Source: Sulfuriferula multivorans
GTDB taxonomy: Bacteria > Pseudomonadota > Gammaproteobacteria > Burkholderiales > Sulfuriferulaceae
Direction of reading: 5' to 3'
Assembly (NCBI RefSeq): GCF_003851125.1
Contig: NZ_BGOW01000016.1
Span: 1 to 53,428, forward strand
DNA: 53,428 bases
Shown: positions 34,818 through 44,425 of the stretch, piece after piece
Layout: every line of letters starts with the position of its first letter
Position numbering within the stretch: position 1 is the first letter of the stretch
Translations under genes and position numbers: made by a program
The notes under the pieces: model-generated
Databases searched by the model: none
The model's input: only the letters and a program-made list of their open reading frames with translations
Told to the model about the DNA's origin: nothing

Positions 34818-35504
34818 TTGACTGCGATTGAACAGGCGATAGGCTATACATTTCGCCAGCCGCACCACCTGCATCAGGCGTTGACGCATCGCAGTTTCGG
34901 CGCGCCGCACAACGAACGCCTGGAATTCCTCGGCGACAGCGTGCTTAACTGTGCCGTCGCGCACCTGCTGTACGTGCATTTTCCCGATTTGCCGGAAGGC
35001 GTGTTATCCCGTTTACGCGCCAACCTGGTGCGCCAGCAAAGCCTGTTTGAAATTGCCGTCACGCTGGGCCTGGGGACGCTGCTGAAGCTGGGTGACGGGG
35101 AAGTGAAAAGCGGTGGCCGCAATCGGCCTTCCATACTCGCCGATGGACTGGAATCGCTGTTCGGCGCAATTTTTCTCGACGGCGGTTTTGCCGAAGCGGA
35201 ACGTGTCATTCATGCGCTGTATGCCCCGCAACTGGCGGATATCGATCCCGAGTTGCCTGCCAAGGACGCCAAGACGCTGCTCCAGGAAATCCTGCAAAGC
35301 CGCCGCCTGCCGCTACCCGCTTATGAACTGGCCGGTACCATGGGCGATCCCCATGCGCAAACTTTCCGGGTGACCTGCAGTATTCCGGCACTGCAGATTT
35401 GCACCCAGGGTGAAGCTGCCAGCCGCCGCGCCGCAGAACAAACAGCCGCACAAGCCGCCTATAATCTGATAGTCGTTGCAGGTAAAAATTCCGGCAACGC
35501 TTAA
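34818..35504 (+). CDS. rnc: Ribonuclease III
   Basis: 228-residue double-stranded RNA endonuclease for rRNA and mRNA processing. The signature NERLEFLGDSVL is near residue 37 with the catalytic acidic residues, and GLESLFGAIFLDGG supplies the second acidic cluster. A dsRNA-binding domain is C-terminal. The likely start is TTG at 34818; no ATG lies near the conserved N-terminus. A palindromic repeat separates it from era. Confidence 0.95.
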   Translation: MTAIEQAIGYTFRQPHHLHQALTHRSFGAPHNERLEFLGDSVLNCAVAHLLYVHFPDLPEGVLSRLRANLVRQQSLFEIAVTLGLGTLLKLGDGEVKSGGRNRPSILADGLESLFGAIFLDGGFAEAERVIHALYAPQLADIDPELPAKDAKTLLQEILQSRRLPLPAYELAGTMGDPHAQTFRVTCSIPALQICTQGEAASRRAAEQTAAQAAYNLIVVAGKNSGNA

Positions 35505-35518
35505 ATTCAAAAGCGATT

Positions 35519-35593
35519 GGCCGCAAAGAACGCAGCGAGAAGCGATCAGCAAAGATTTGCGCTGAGGCTTACGTGTTCTCTGTGGCGGAAAGC
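35519..35593. repeat. Imperfect palindromic repeat, copy A
   Basis: GGCCGCAAAGAACGCAG on the left faces GTGTTCTCTGTGGCGG on the right, forming an imperfect inverted repeat. It resembles the element on the other side of era (36525-36617), sharing GGCC-CAAAGA and CTCTGTGGC. It fills most of the rnc-era gap. Confidence 0.6.
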
Positions 35594-35610
35594 TCTAAAC
35601 GGGATACGAA

Positions 35611-36507
35611 ATGCATACAGCAGCGCCAGACTTCCGTACCGGTTACATCGCCATAGTCGGCCGCCCCAACGTGGGCAAATCCACGCTGACCAATCACATT
35701 GTCGGCGCCAAGGTCAGCATCACCTCGCGCAAGGCGCAGACCACGCGTCACCGCATCCACGGTATTCACACCACGCCGGATGCGCAGTTTATTTTCGTTG
35801 ATACGCCTGGTTTCCAGACCAAATACAGCAATGCGCTCAACCGCGGTATGAACAAGACCGTGGTGGACGCCCTGCGCTCCACCGACGTCGTGCTATTCGT
35901 GCTGGATGGCACCCACTTCGACGCGCGCGACCGTCAGGTGGTGGCATTGCTGCCGCGTGACATGCCGGTGATCCTGGTGTTGAACAAGCTGGATCTGATC
36001 AAGGACAAAGACCAACTGTTGCCATTTATCGCGCAGATGAGTGAAGTGTTCCCGTTTGCCGCCGTGGTGCCGTTGTCGGCTTGCGATGGCGACAATGTGC
36101 CGGGCTTGCTGGGAGAAATTCGCAAGCACCTGCCTGAGGCGCCGCCGATGTTTGGCGAAGACGAAATCACCGACAAGAGCGAGCGTTTTCTGGCCGCTGA
36201 AATCGTGCGCGAAAAAGTGTTCCGCCTGTCCGGCGAAGAGGTGCCATATTCCGCCAGCGTGATTATCGAAAAATTCGAGCAGGAAGGCGAGATGCGCCGC
36301 ATTTTTGCCGGTATTCTGGTCGACAAGCCCAACCAGAAAGGCATCCTGATCGGCCATCAGGGTGCCAAGCTCAAGGAAATCGGCACCGCCGCGCGTCTCG
36401 ACATGGAAAAACTGTTCGGCGGCAAGGTCTATCTGGAGCTGTGGGTCAAGGTCAAAGGCGGCTGGGCTGACAGTGAACGCATATTGAAACAGCTGGGTTA
36501 TGAATGA
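35611..36507 (+). CDS. era: GTPase Era
   Basis: 298-residue ribosome-assembly GTPase that binds the 3' end of 16S rRNA. G1 [11 protein letters not shown]3 DTPGF and G4 NKLD are present. A C-terminal KH domain contains [15 protein letters not shown]. It normally overlaps or abuts rnc, but here it is 106 bp away because of a palindromic repeat; a sister repeat lies on its other side. Confidence 0.97.
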   Translation: MHTAAPDFRTGYIAIVGRPNVGKSTLTNHIVGAKVSITSRKAQTTRHRIHGIHTTPDAQFIFVDTPGFQTKYSNALNRGMNKTVVDALRSTDVVLFVLDGTHFDARDRQVVALLPRDMPVILVLNKLDLIKDKDQLLPFIAQMSEVFPFAAVVPLSACDGDNVPGLLGEIRKHLPEAPPMFGEDEITDKSERFLAAEIVREKVFRLSGEEVPYSASVIIEKFEQEGEMRRIFAGILVDKPNQKGILIGHQGAKLKEIGTAARLDMEKLFGGKVYLELWVKVKGGWADSERILKQLGYE

Positions 36508-36524
36508 ACGTTAAGGACAGCTTC

Positions 36525-36617
36525 GGCCACAAAGAGCACCACAGCGGTTTTTGCGAGTTGGACGACGCGTCGCCCATCCCTGCGAACCCCATTTCCTCCG
36601 TGTGCTCTGTGGCAAAG
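36525..36617. repeat. Imperfect palindromic repeat, copy B
   Basis: GGCCACAAAGAGCAC (36525-36539) and CGTGTGCTCTGTGGC (36599-36613) are inverted copies with a two-base difference. It lies in the era-recO gap and is related to copy A at 35519-35593. Confidence 0.65.
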
Positions 36618-36631
36618 TATTTTTTCAGAGC

Positions 36632-37390
36632 ATGAACGCACGCCCCGCCACACTTGCCCCGGAACGCAGCCGCGTCGACAACGCCGCAGGCTTTGTACTG
36701 CATAGCTACCCGTTCCGTGAAACCAGCCTGATTGTGGAAACTTTCACCCATGCATACGGAAGGGTCGCTCTGGTAGCGCGCGGCGCGCGTCGGCCACGCT
36801 CGCAATTGCGCGGTCTGGTGCAGTCGTTTACGCCATTGCTGCTGTCGTGGGCCGGCAAGGGTGAGTTGCGCACGCTGCACCGCGCCGAGTGGCAGGGCGG
36901 CCTGGCGTTACCGCAGGGCATGGGGCTGCTGTGCGGATTTTATATCAACGAACTGATGCTGAAATTGCTGGCGCGCGAAGATCCGCACGAGAACCTGTTC
37001 GCCGATTACCAGGCCGCGTTGCAGGCCTTGTCCAGTCCGATGCCGCAAAGCGCCTACGCCGCCATTCTGCGCCGTTTTGAAAAACGTCTGCTGGCAGAAC
37101 TGGGCTACGCGCAGCCATTCGAATTCGAGGCGGATTCCGGGCAGGCTGTGCGGGCGCAGCAGGACTATGTCTATGTGCTCGATCGCGGTGCGCTGCCTGT
37201 CCAACGCGCCAATGGTCACGCTGACATGCGGTTGTCCGGCAAGACCCTGCTCGATATGGCGGCAGACGATTACCGTGACCCGGTTACCCTGACGCAAAGC
37301 AAGCAGCTGATGCGGCTTATTATCAACCATCACCTGGGCGGGCAAATCCTGCATGCCCGTGAACTTCTAAAGGATTTGCAACAGCTATGA
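36632..37390 (+). CDS. recO: DNA repair protein RecO
   Basis: 252-residue recombination mediator that loads RecA with RecR. An N-terminal OB-fold reads [20 protein letters not shown], and a helical C-terminal domain follows. Unlike many RecO proteins I see no C4 zinc motif. The ATG at 36632 gives the family N-terminus; the upstream extension lies in the palindromic repeat. The stop overlaps pdxJ as ATGA. Confidence 0.93.
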   Translation: MNARPATLAPERSRVDNAAGFVLHSYPFRETSLIVETFTHAYGRVALVARGARRPRSQLRGLVQSFTPLLLSWAGKGELRTLHRAEWQGGLALPQGMGLLCGFYINELMLKLLAREDPHENLFADYQAALQALSSPMPQSAYAAILRRFEKRLLAELGYAQPFEFEADSGQAVRAQQDYVYVLDRGALPVQRANGHADMRLSGKTLLDMAADDYRDPVTLTQSKQLMRLIINHHLGGQILHARELLKDLQQL

Positions 37391-38127
37391 TCCAGCTCGG
37401 CGTCAACATCGACCACATCGTTACCATCCGCCAGGCACGCGGCACGCGCTATCCGAGCCCGGTACAGGCCGCGCTGGTGGCTGAATCCGCCGGTGCGGAC
37501 GCGATTACCCTGCACCTGCGCGAGGACCGCCGCCACATCCAGGACCACGATGTGGATACCTTGAGCCGAGTGCTCACCACGCGCATGAATCTGGAAATGG
37601 CGGTGACCGACGAGATGCTCGGCATCGCCTGCCGCGTCATGCCGCAGGACGCCTGCCTGGTGCCGGAGCGACGCGAGGAGCTCACTACCGAAGGCGGGCT
37701 GGACGTGGCCGGCCAGCTTGACAAGGTCAAGCGTGCCTGCGGCGTGCTGGGCGAGGCCGGAATCCGTGTTTCGCTATTTATCGATGCCGATCCGCGCCAG
37801 CTCGACGCCGCACGCGCCTGTGACGCGCCGGTGGTGGAAATTCATACCGGCCGTTTTGCCGATGCACACAGCCGCGCAGATCAGGCCGGTGAATTACAGC
37901 GTATTGTCGCGGCGGTGGAATATGGCAACCGTATTGGCTTGCAGGTGAATGCCGGGCACGGCCTGCACTACCATAATGTGCAGGACATTGCCGCCATCCC
38001 CGGTGTGGCGGAACTCAATATCGGCCACGCGATTGTCGCGCATGCCCTGTTCGTGGGCTGGGAAGCAGCGGTGCGCGAGATGAAGCGGTTGATGCTGGCC
38101 GTCGCACCAGAGTCACGCGGCGGTTAA
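37387..38127 (+). CDS. pdxJ: Pyridoxine 5'-phosphate synthase
   Basis: 246-residue TIM barrel that condenses 1-deoxy-xylulose-5-phosphate with 3-amino-2-oxopropyl phosphate to make vitamin B6. [17 protein letters not shown] and [14 protein letters not shown] are present, along with the GHGLHYHNV phosphate site. It overlaps recO by 4 bp, and its last 15 bp overlap the 3' end of the convergent GGDEF/EAL gene. acpS, often next in this series, is absent here. Confidence 0.96.
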   Translation: MIQLGVNIDHIVTIRQARGTRYPSPVQAALVAESAGADAITLHLREDRRHIQDHDVDTLSRVLTTRMNLEMAVTDEMLGIACRVMPQDACLVPERREELTTEGGLDVAGQLDKVKRACGVLGEAGIRVSLFIDADPRQLDAARACDAPVVEIHTGRFADAHSRADQAGELQRIVAAVEYGNRIGLQVNAGHGLHYHNVQDIAAIPGVAELNIGHAIVAHALFVGWEAAVREMKRLMLAVAPESRGG

Positions 38128-40902
38128 GCCTTGGAAGTGCGCTTGCGCTGACGAGAATTGGCTTATCACTGAGGGTAAAAGCCGTTGCGCAAACTCCTCG
38201 AAGTCGTCTATGGGTAAGGGCCGGCTGAAGAAATAACCCTGATAGGCATGGCAGCCTGAGCTCGCCAGAAAGTCTCGTTGCGCCTCTGTTTCAACTCCTT
38301 CTGCGATCACACCCAGCCCCAGGTTCTGGGCGAGCGCTACGATGGTTCTGGCTATGGCAGCATCGTTGGGGTCGCTGAGCACATCGCGCACAAATGACTG
38401 GTCGATCTTTAAATGATCCAGCGGCATGCGCTTCAGGTAAGACAACGAAGAATATCCGGTACCGAAATCATCAAGTGAGAAGCCCACGCCCTTGGCCTTC
38501 AGCGCGAACATTTTCTCGATAATGTCCTGCACGTTTTCTACCAGCAGGCTTTCGGTCAGCTCCAGTTTCAATCGATGCGGATTGGCACCCGTGTTTTTGA
38601 GCGTTGACAGCACTTGATCGACGAAATCGGCCTGGCGGAATTGGTGTGCACTGACATTCACCGCAAGAGTGAGATCAGCCATCCTGGGTTGGCCGGCCCA
38701 TACGGCTAATTGGGTGCAAGCAGTTTCCAGAACCCATAGACCCAGTGGCAAAATCAATCTGGTTTCTTCGGCCAGGGGAATGAATTCGGCAGGAGATACC
38801 AGGCCGCGCTGGGGGTGCTGCCAGCGCACCAGTGCTTCGGCGCCGGTGACACGGCCTGCGCCGACCACCTGGGCCTGATAGTGAAGCCGGAATTGATTTT
38901 CCTCGATTGCCCTGCGCAAATCCGTTTCCATATTGACTCGCGCAACAATGCTGGCCTGCATGGCTGGATCAAAGAAATGAATGGCATTGCGCCCGGTTTC
39001 CTTGGATTTGTACATGGCGAGATCGGCCTGCTTCACCAGATCATCGATGCTCACGAAATGACCTCTGAACAAGGTGGCGCCGATACTCGGTGTAATGTGG
39101 TAAATCAAGCTGTTGAGCTGATATGCCTGGTTCAAGGCGGAGCGAATTTTTTCACAGACAGTTTTGGCTCGGGTGGCGGCATCTATTTCAGACATGCTCA
39201 GGTCCGCCAGCATGACCACAAATTCATCGCCTCCCAGCCGCGCCACGGTTTCCCCCGCACGAACGCATGCGGTCAGGCGTTGTGCAACCTGCTTCAGCAG
39301 CAAGTCGCCCATATCATGGCCGAGGGTATCGTTAAGGGTCTTGAAATTATCGAGATCGATCAACAGCAGCGCACCGAAACTGCCGCTGCGGGTACTGGTG
39401 GACATGGCCAGATTCAGGCGATCCAGCAGAAGTGTCCGGTTGGGCAGGCCGGTCAACTGGTCAAAGAAGGCCAGTTCATTGATCTTTTCTTCGGCTTGCT
39501 TGCGTTCGGAAATGTCGAAATGCGTACTGATGTAATGGGTGACGGTATGATCATCGTCCTTCACTGCAGAGATGGTGAGCCATTTTGGATAAACTTCGCC
39601 ATTTTTGCGCCGGTCCCATAGCTCTCCCTGCCATCCACCGGTACGGTGGATGGCTTCCCACATCGATCGAAAAAAATCTGCGTCGTGGCGGCCCGAGTTG
39701 AGCAGGCGCGGTGTTTGACCCACAATCTCCGCAGGCGTGTAGCCCGTGGTCTCGGTAAATGCCTTGTTGATGCGCAAGATGACCCCTTTGGCATCGGTCA
39801 CCATCATGCTTTCCTGCGATTCAAAAGCTGCCGCGGCTATGCGGAGTTGAGCAATATTGCGTTGCTGGGAATCGACCATGGCATTGAATTCCTGTGCCAC
39901 GGCCGCGATTTCACTTGGACCTTCAGTTGCTGCCCTGACCCCGAAGTCCCCACCCTGAACTGCTTGCGCAGTCCTTTCCAGTTCCGCCACCGGTTTGGCA
40001 ATCCGGCGTGCAATGGAAATGGCTAGAGCAAACAGCAAGACAATGACGGCCAGTACGATAGCCGAGGCGGTTATCGCACGCTGTCTGGCTTCGGCGTAAA
40101 TCGTCGACACGGGGACGCCCACATAGGCAATCCACCCTGCTTCCGGCATCGACACCACCGAAAAGTAACGCGTTACGCCGTCCGCCGCCCGGCTTTCAAA
40201 TTCGCCATTAGCTGTTTTGACAATCTGCCTGGCCGCATCCGCTTTCGGCCGCGTACCCATGGCAGCCTGGTCAGAATCGCGCCAGACCAGCATGCCATCC
40301 TGACTGAAGAAGCCGTAGTGGCTCCCGGGTGGCAGCATATGAGCGGGAATCCTTGGATCAAGGACTTGCAGGTCGAGGGGCAGATTGACCGCCCCGACCA
40401 TTTCGCGACGTTCGTTCCAGATCGGTGCGGTCAGAACGGTGACCCACCTGTGGGAAATCGGACCAAAAAACGGCTGCCCAACGCTGAAGCGCCTCTCCTT
40501 CAGGAACTTCTGGAACCAGGGTGTTTTTCCGACATTAAGCCGTTTACCGTTTGGTTGCAGTAACGCTGAACAGATCCCTTGGCCGTGCATGTCCGTATAC
40601 CCAATGTTGGCGTAGTGCGGATTCAGAATCAGCATGTCCTCCAAAACTCTATCGCAGTTTTTCGGATCAATCTGCTTGATGAACAGGCGAGATGCAAGGC
40701 GTTCGAGAAGCTGGCGATTATCGGCAATCCTGCCGCCCGTGTTACTGGCCATGGTACTCACCAGTGTTCGCAGTGAAGTCTTGGTATAAGCGATGGTCTG
40801 CTGCATGTCGGAATAAATGACATAGCCTACGGTCGCCACGAGCGGAACGGACACTGCCAGGACCAACAACAGGAGATGGGTTCGGATCGAAAATGTGCGC
40901 AC
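38113..40902 (-). CDS. Cache-HAMP-PAS-GGDEF-EAL cyclic-di-GMP protein
   Basis: 929 residues with a GTG start. The order is: N-terminal membrane helix, periplasmic Cache sensor (about 35-270), second membrane helix, HAMP (about 300-350), PAS/PAC (about 360-480), GGDEF domain (about 490-650), EAL domain (about 665-915). The cyclase signature RLGGDEF is intact and the I-site position reads RAGE, not RxxD. EAL residues look complete: [31 protein letters not shown] and AEGVE. A phosphodiesterase, or a bifunctional enzyme, is likely. The ligand is unknown. Confidence 0.94.
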   Translation of the reverse strand: MRTFSIRTHLLLLVLAVSVPLVATVGYVIYSDMQQTIAYTKTSLRTLVSTMASNTGGRIADNRQLLERLASRLFIKQIDPKNCDRVLEDMLILNPHYANIGYTDMHGQGICSALLQPNGKRLNVGKTPWFQKFLKERRFSVGQPFFGPISHRWVTVLTAPIWNERREMVGAVNLPLDLQVLDPRIPAHMLPPGSHYGFFSQDGMLVWRDSDQAAMGTRPKADAARQIVKTANGEFESRAADGVTRYFSVVSMPEAGWIAYVGVPVSTIYAEARQRAITASAIVLAVIVLLFALAISIARRIAKPVAELERTAQAVQGGDFGVRAATEGPSEIAAVAQEFNAMVDSQQRNIAQLRIAAAAFESQESMMVTDAKGVILRINKAFTETTGYTPAEIVGQTPRLLNSGRHDADFFRSMWEAIHRTGGWQGELWDRRKNGEVYPKWLTISAVKDDDHTVTHYISTHFDISERKQAEEKINELAFFDQLTGLPNRTLLLDRLNLAMSTSTRSGSFGALLLIDLDNFKTLNDTLGHDMGDLLLKQVAQRLTACVRAGETVARLGGDEFVVMLADLSMSEIDAATRAKTVCEKIRSALNQAYQLNSLIYHITPSIGATLFRGHFVSIDDLVKQADLAMYKSKETGRNAIHFFDPAMQASIVARVNMETDLRRAIEENQFRLHYQAQVVGAGRVTGAEALVRWQHPQRGLVSPAEFIPLAEETRLILPLGLWVLETACTQLAVWAGQPRMADLTLAVNVSAHQFRQADFVDQVLSTLKNTGANPHRLKLELTESLLVENVQDIIEKMFALKAKGVGFSLDDFGTGYSSLSYLKRMPLDHLKIDQSFVRDVLSDPNDAAIARTIVALAQNLGLGVIAEGVETEAQRDFLASSGCHAYQGYFFSRPLPIDDFEEFAQRLLPSVISQFSSAQAHFQGLTAA

Positions 40903-41121
40903 GGTCCTATATACCCCGGCAGATTGTATTCATATGACCTTAACGGTGCGAACAAGCATTTTCTGTAGTGCGGGATGCTCCAATCCAGGCAGGTGATTCT
41001 TTGGTGCCAGGTTAAGGTGTCGCGATGGGCAGATTCAAGTCAGAACTTGCTGGTGTTGGTTACGACACATTTGCCAACATGTGCTTTAATGAAGATTCCA
41101 TCCACCCGCAAGGAGTTCACC

Positions 41122-41310
41122 ATGAGCTGTAATGTTGGCGGCATTGACCGCGTACTTCGCATCATTGTTGGCATTGTGCTCATTGGCCTGGCGGCCACGG
41201 CCAAGATTGGCTGGTGGGGCTACATTGGTGTGGTGCCGCTTGCTACTGGACTGATTGGCTGGTGCCCGGCCTATTTGCCATTCGGCATCAAAACCTGCAA
41301 GACCAAGTAA
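41122..41310 (+). CDS. DUF2892 membrane protein
   Basis: 62-residue protein starting MSCNVGGIDRVLRIIVGIVL, with two transmembrane helices and a Cys-containing WCPAYLPFGIKTC end. The family is the small membrane unit also found attached to rhodanese in YgaP-like proteins. AAGGAG lies about 7 nt before the ATG at 41122. It is transcribed alone and followed by a strong terminator. Role unknown; handling of small sulfur compounds would be a guess from the family. Confidence 0.85.
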   Translation: MSCNVGGIDRVLRIIVGIVLIGLAATAKIGWWGYIGVVPLATGLIGWCPAYLPFGIKTCKTK

Positions 41311-41328
41311 TTTTGTGTATTTTCAAGA

Positions 41329-41355
41329 GGCGATGCCGCTGGCGTCGCCTTTTTT
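41329..41355 (+). terminator. Intrinsic terminator after the DUF2892 gene
   Basis: GGCGATGCC and GGCGTCGCC pair across a GCT loop with one G-T pair, followed by six T. Confidence 0.9.
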
Positions 41356-41383
41356 ATCATGATGTTTGATCCAGTATTCTGCC

Positions 41384-42508
41384 ATGCACATTTCCAGCCA
41401 GTTTGATTCCGGCGCGATTGAAATTCTCGCCGCCGCCGACCCTGCCGACATCCGTCTCAATATCCGCAGCGACAGTGCCGCCGAATTCCGCCAGTGGTTC
41501 CATTTTCGTGTGAGTGGCGTCGCCGGACAGGCGCTGGTGATGCGCCTGCTCAATGCCGGTGACTGCACTTACAGCGACGGCTGGCATGGCTACCAGGCCA
41601 TCGCCAGCTACGACCGCCGCCACTGGTTTCGCGTGCCCACCGCATACGACGGTAAAGTGCTGACTATCAGCCACACTGCCGAGTGTGACAGCGTTTACTA
41701 CGCCTATTTCGAACCGTATTCATGGGAGCGCCATCTCGACCTGATTGCCCAAGCGGTACCGGAAATGCGCGTCATGCATCTGGGCAGCAGTTTGCAGGGC
41801 CGGGATATCGACAAGCTCAGCTGGGGCAGCGGTGCGCAGCAAGTGTGGATCATTGCGCGCCAACATCCGGGCGAAAGCATGACCGAATGGCTGGTCGAGG
41901 GATTGATCGAACGCCTGCTCGACCCCGCCGATCCGGTGACGCGCAAGCTCGCGCAACTGGCCACGCTGCATATCGTACCCAACATGAACCCGGACGGCGC
42001 AGCGCTGGGCAATCTGCGCAGCAATGCAGCGGGCGCCAATCTCAACCGCGAATGGATGGCGCCCAGCCTGGAAAGAAGTCCGGAAGTACTGCATGCGCGA
42101 CAAGCCATGCACGATAGCGGCGTGGATCTGTTTCTGGATATCCACGGCGATGAGACCATTCCGTATGTGTTTGTCGACGGTTGTGAAATGATCCCAGGTT
42201 ATGCGGCCAGTCTGGTGGCGCAACAGGAAGCATTTCTCGCGCGCCTGCTGCAGATCAGCCCGGATTTTCAACGCGAACACGGTTACGCGCCGGATCGCTT
42301 TTCCGATGAGATGCTCACCCTCGCATCCAAATATGTGGGGCATGCCTTCGGCTGCGTATCGCTCACCCTGGAAATGCCGTTCAAGGACAACGCCAACCTG
42401 CCAGATCCGGAACATGGCTGGAGTGCTGCGCGCAGCAAACGGCTGGGTGCGGCCTTGCTGGAAGCGGTATTGGCGCATTGCATAGACAGCAAGCCTGAAA
42501 CGATTTGA
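41384..42508 (+). CDS. M14 zinc carboxypeptidase, cytosolic-carboxypeptidase-like
   Basis: 374 residues, no signal peptide. An N-terminal beta-sandwich domain (about 1-115) ends in YYAYFEPYSWERHL, which corresponds to the N-domain boundary of cytosolic carboxypeptidases. The catalytic domain follows. Zinc ligands are His and Glu in RQHPGESMTEW and His in FLDIHGDE; the general-base Glu is in LTLEMPFKD. NMNPDGAALGNLRSNAAGAN carries substrate-binding Arg/Asn residues. Bacterial members are thought to trim C-terminal acidic residues, but the substrate is unknown. The ATG at 41384 is preferred over a TTG upstream. Confidence 0.88.
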   Translation: MHISSQFDSGAIEILAAADPADIRLNIRSDSAAEFRQWFHFRVSGVAGQALVMRLLNAGDCTYSDGWHGYQAIASYDRRHWFRVPTAYDGKVLTISHTAECDSVYYAYFEPYSWERHLDLIAQAVPEMRVMHLGSSLQGRDIDKLSWGSGAQQVWIIARQHPGESMTEWLVEGLIERLLDPADPVTRKLAQLATLHIVPNMNPDGAALGNLRSNAAGANLNREWMAPSLERSPEVLHARQAMHDSGVDLFLDIHGDETIPYVFVDGCEMIPGYAASLVAQQEAFLARLLQISPDFQREHGYAPDRFSDEMLTLASKYVGHAFGCVSLTLEMPFKDNANLPDPEHGWSAARSKRLGAALLEAVLAHCIDSKPETI

Positions 42509-42614
42509 CACGACTTGATACACAATCCTGTCCCCCATCGGCTCGCCCGAGCGCGTTATCTGTAGTGTGGTTGCACATGATCACATCATCCATTTACAGA
42601 CAGGAGATACCGCA

Positions 42615-42947
42615 ATGTTTAAATCCACTTTGATTGCTTTAGGTGCCGTACTTGCCATCGCCGCACTTCCCGCCGCCTACGCTGCGGAAGGCGACATCCA
42701 TCACGATGTGCAGGCAGCCCATGCCGGACAACGTGTCGTGCGTCAGGACGTGCGCGACATCCACCAGGACCGGCGCGAACTGCGCCATGAAAAACGCGAG
42801 GGAGATGCTGCAGGCGTTGTCAAGCAACGTCATGAGCTTGCCCATGACCGGGCCGCGCTGCATCATCATCGCCGCCATCTGCGCCATGTCCGTCATGATC
42901 TGCATCATGACCGCATGGAACACCATCACGACAGGCACGCCGGCTAA
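42615..42947 (+). CDS. His-rich exported protein
   Basis: 110 residues with a signal peptide (LIALGAVLAIAALPAAYA) and a mature part made largely of His, Arg and Asp, for example ALHHHRRHLRHVRHDLHHDR. The composition suggests binding of divalent metals in the periplasm; that is inference. The family is not recognised. CAGGAGA precedes the ATG at 42615, and a strong terminator closes the unit. Confidence 0.75.
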   Translation: MFKSTLIALGAVLAIAALPAAYAAEGDIHHDVQAAHAGQRVVRQDVRDIHQDRRELRHEKREGDAAGVVKQRHELAHDRAALHHHRRHLRHVRHDLHHDRMEHHHDRHAG

Positions 42948-42964
42948 AGCGGGTTTCAGCTGGT

Positions 42965-42994
42965 AAAAAGCCGCACCATGGTGCGGCTTTTTTT
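42965..42994 (+). terminator. Intrinsic terminator after the His-rich gene
   Basis: A perfect palindrome: AGCCGCACC pairs with GGTGCGGCT, flanked by A5 and T7. It may act in both directions. Confidence 0.92.
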
Positions 42995-43097
42995 ATCTTC
43001 CTCCATTCTGTTTATGCTGCGGGTATACAGACGAAACAGGCGTGGTGTATTCTGCGCAAGGCATGATGGATGCGCGTTCATGCATGACACATATAAC

Positions 43098-43136
43098 AAA
43101 GGCGCCGGGTAAGGTTCAAATCCGGGCGCCTTAAAA
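43098..43136. repeat. Hairpin upstream of the MoxR operon
   Basis: AAGGCGCCGG (43099-43108) pairs with CCGGGCGCCTT (43122-43132) with one bulged base and a 13-nt loop. It lies about 40 bp before the DUF805 start. It could be a leader structure or the trace of a small palindromic element. Confidence 0.5.
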
Positions 43137-43167
43137 ACCAATAATTGCATCAGGGAGAGAATACGCG

Positions 43168-43728
43168 ATGAATTCGGCCAATCCATATCAGGTTCCACAA
43201 TCCAATGTCGACCATCAAGGTCAGGACGATTATTCCGAAGTAAAAGTCTTGTCGATCAGCGGTCGAATCGGGCGGCTAAGATATCTGGGTTACTCCATGG
43301 GCTACGGCATGCTCATCTACCTGGCTTTCGCAGCGATAGGTGGCGTAGCGCTTGCCCTGGGATTGCCGCGCGGGATATTCATGGGAATGGTGGGGATCGG
43401 CTATGTCCTGGCCATGGTGTTGTCCATCATGCTCACGATTCAGCGTGCGCATGATTTCGACAAAACTGGCTGGCTGGCGCTGCTGGTCTTCATTCCATTG
43501 CTCAACCTGATCTTCTGGTTTGTACCCGGTACCGAAGGCGAGAACCGCTTCGGCAAACAAACGCCGCCTAATCGCGGCGGATTGGTATGGGTGGTCGTTG
43601 CGATATTTGCCATAGCGATGATAGGCATTCTTGCGGCAATCGCGATCCCGGCGTACCAGTCTTATGTGCATAGGGCGCAAGCCGCTGCACAAAACAATCT
43701 GCCCGCACCCGCTGCCCAATCCAGGTAG
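43168..43728 (+). CDS. DUF805 membrane protein with pilin-like C-terminal helix
   Basis: 186 residues. After a soluble head there are several transmembrane helices of the DUF805 family (GRIGRLRYLGYSMGYGMLIY, TIQRAHDFDKTGWLALLVF). The C-terminal segment reads IGILAAIAIPAYQSYVHRAQ, very like the N-terminal helix of type IV pilins but without the prepilin GFTLIE site. AGGGAGAG precedes the ATG. It is the first gene of a seven-gene operon; the next starts 6 bp later. Function unknown. Confidence 0.85.
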   Translation: MNSANPYQVPQSNVDHQGQDDYSEVKVLSISGRIGRLRYLGYSMGYGMLIYLAFAAIGGVALALGLPRGIFMGMVGIGYVLAMVLSIMLTIQRAHDFDKTGWLALLVFIPLLNLIFWFVPGTEGENRFGKQTPPNRGGLVWVVVAIFAIAMIGILAAIAIPAYQSYVHRAQAAAQNNLPAPAAQSR

Positions 43729-43734
43729 TTTGTC

Positions 43735-44418
43735 TTGCTGGATACCTATCGTGCGATAGAGACGCCGGAAGGCGTCGAGCTGAGACTGCGCGCGGCCGGT
43801 CCGGTGGTGCGCAGCCTGGCCTGGATGATCGATTTGCTGATTCGTGGCGGCGTATATATTGTGCTGGCCATCGTGTTGTCCAAGCTCGGCAAGTTCGGCT
43901 GGGGATTGCTGCTGGTCGGTTTGTTTTTGATTGAATGGTTTTATCCCGTGCTGTTCGAGGTATATCGACACGGGGTGACGCCGGGCAAACGCGCCATGGG
44001 GCTATGTGTGGTCAACGATGACGGCACCCCGGTGGGCTGGTCGGCTTCGATGATCCGCAATCTCCTGCGCTACGTGGATTTTCTGCCTGTTCTGTATGGT
44101 TTCGGGCTGATATCCATGCTGCTTCATCCCGATTTCAAGCGCCTTGGCGACATCGCCGCAGGGACGCGCGTGGTGTATCGGGATGCCAAAACGAAGGCGG
44201 CCGCCATACCTGCCGTTCCAGCCCGGCCGCCCCATTTCACGCTTAATCTGGAAGAGCAGCGTGCGGTGATCAATTTCGCCGAGCGGTCTCGGGAATTGTC
44301 GCCGGAACGTATGGAAGAGCTGGCGGACATCGCATTCCCGAACAGCGAAAACCAGCGCAATAGCGGCATCAGCCAACTGCATGCCACGGCCAACTGGCTG
44401 CTGGGCAAGAAAAACTAA
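43735..44418 (+). CDS. RDD family membrane protein
   Basis: 227 residues. The N-terminal half is an RDD domain with two to three transmembrane helices (VRSLAWMIDLLIRGG, then PGKRAMGLCVVNDDGTPVGW). The C-terminal half is a soluble helical tail. The start is a TTG at 43735, six bases after the previous stop. RDD genes regularly accompany MoxR/DUF58 operons. Transport is sometimes proposed, but no substrate can be named. Confidence 0.88.
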   Translation: MLDTYRAIETPEGVELRLRAAGPVVRSLAWMIDLLIRGGVYIVLAIVLSKLGKFGWGLLLVGLFLIEWFYPVLFEVYRHGVTPGKRAMGLCVVNDDGTPVGWSASMIRNLLRYVDFLPVLYGFGLISMLLHPDFKRLGDIAAGTRVVYRDAKTKAAAIPAVPARPPHFTLNLEEQRAVINFAERSRELSPERMEELADIAFPNSENQRNSGISQLHATANWLLGKKN

Positions 44419-44425
44419 GCGGCCG

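Noticed and set aside
38113-40902. Feedback-inhibited diguanylate cyclase
   Set aside because: The GGDEF site is intact, but the inhibitory-site position reads RAGE rather than RxxD, and the EAL domain looks active, so a pure inhibited cyclase is not supported.
43105-43132. tRNA T-arm, because of GGTTCAAATCC
   Set aside because: Only two of the five expected T-stem pairs form, and no acceptor, D or anticodon arm can be built upstream.
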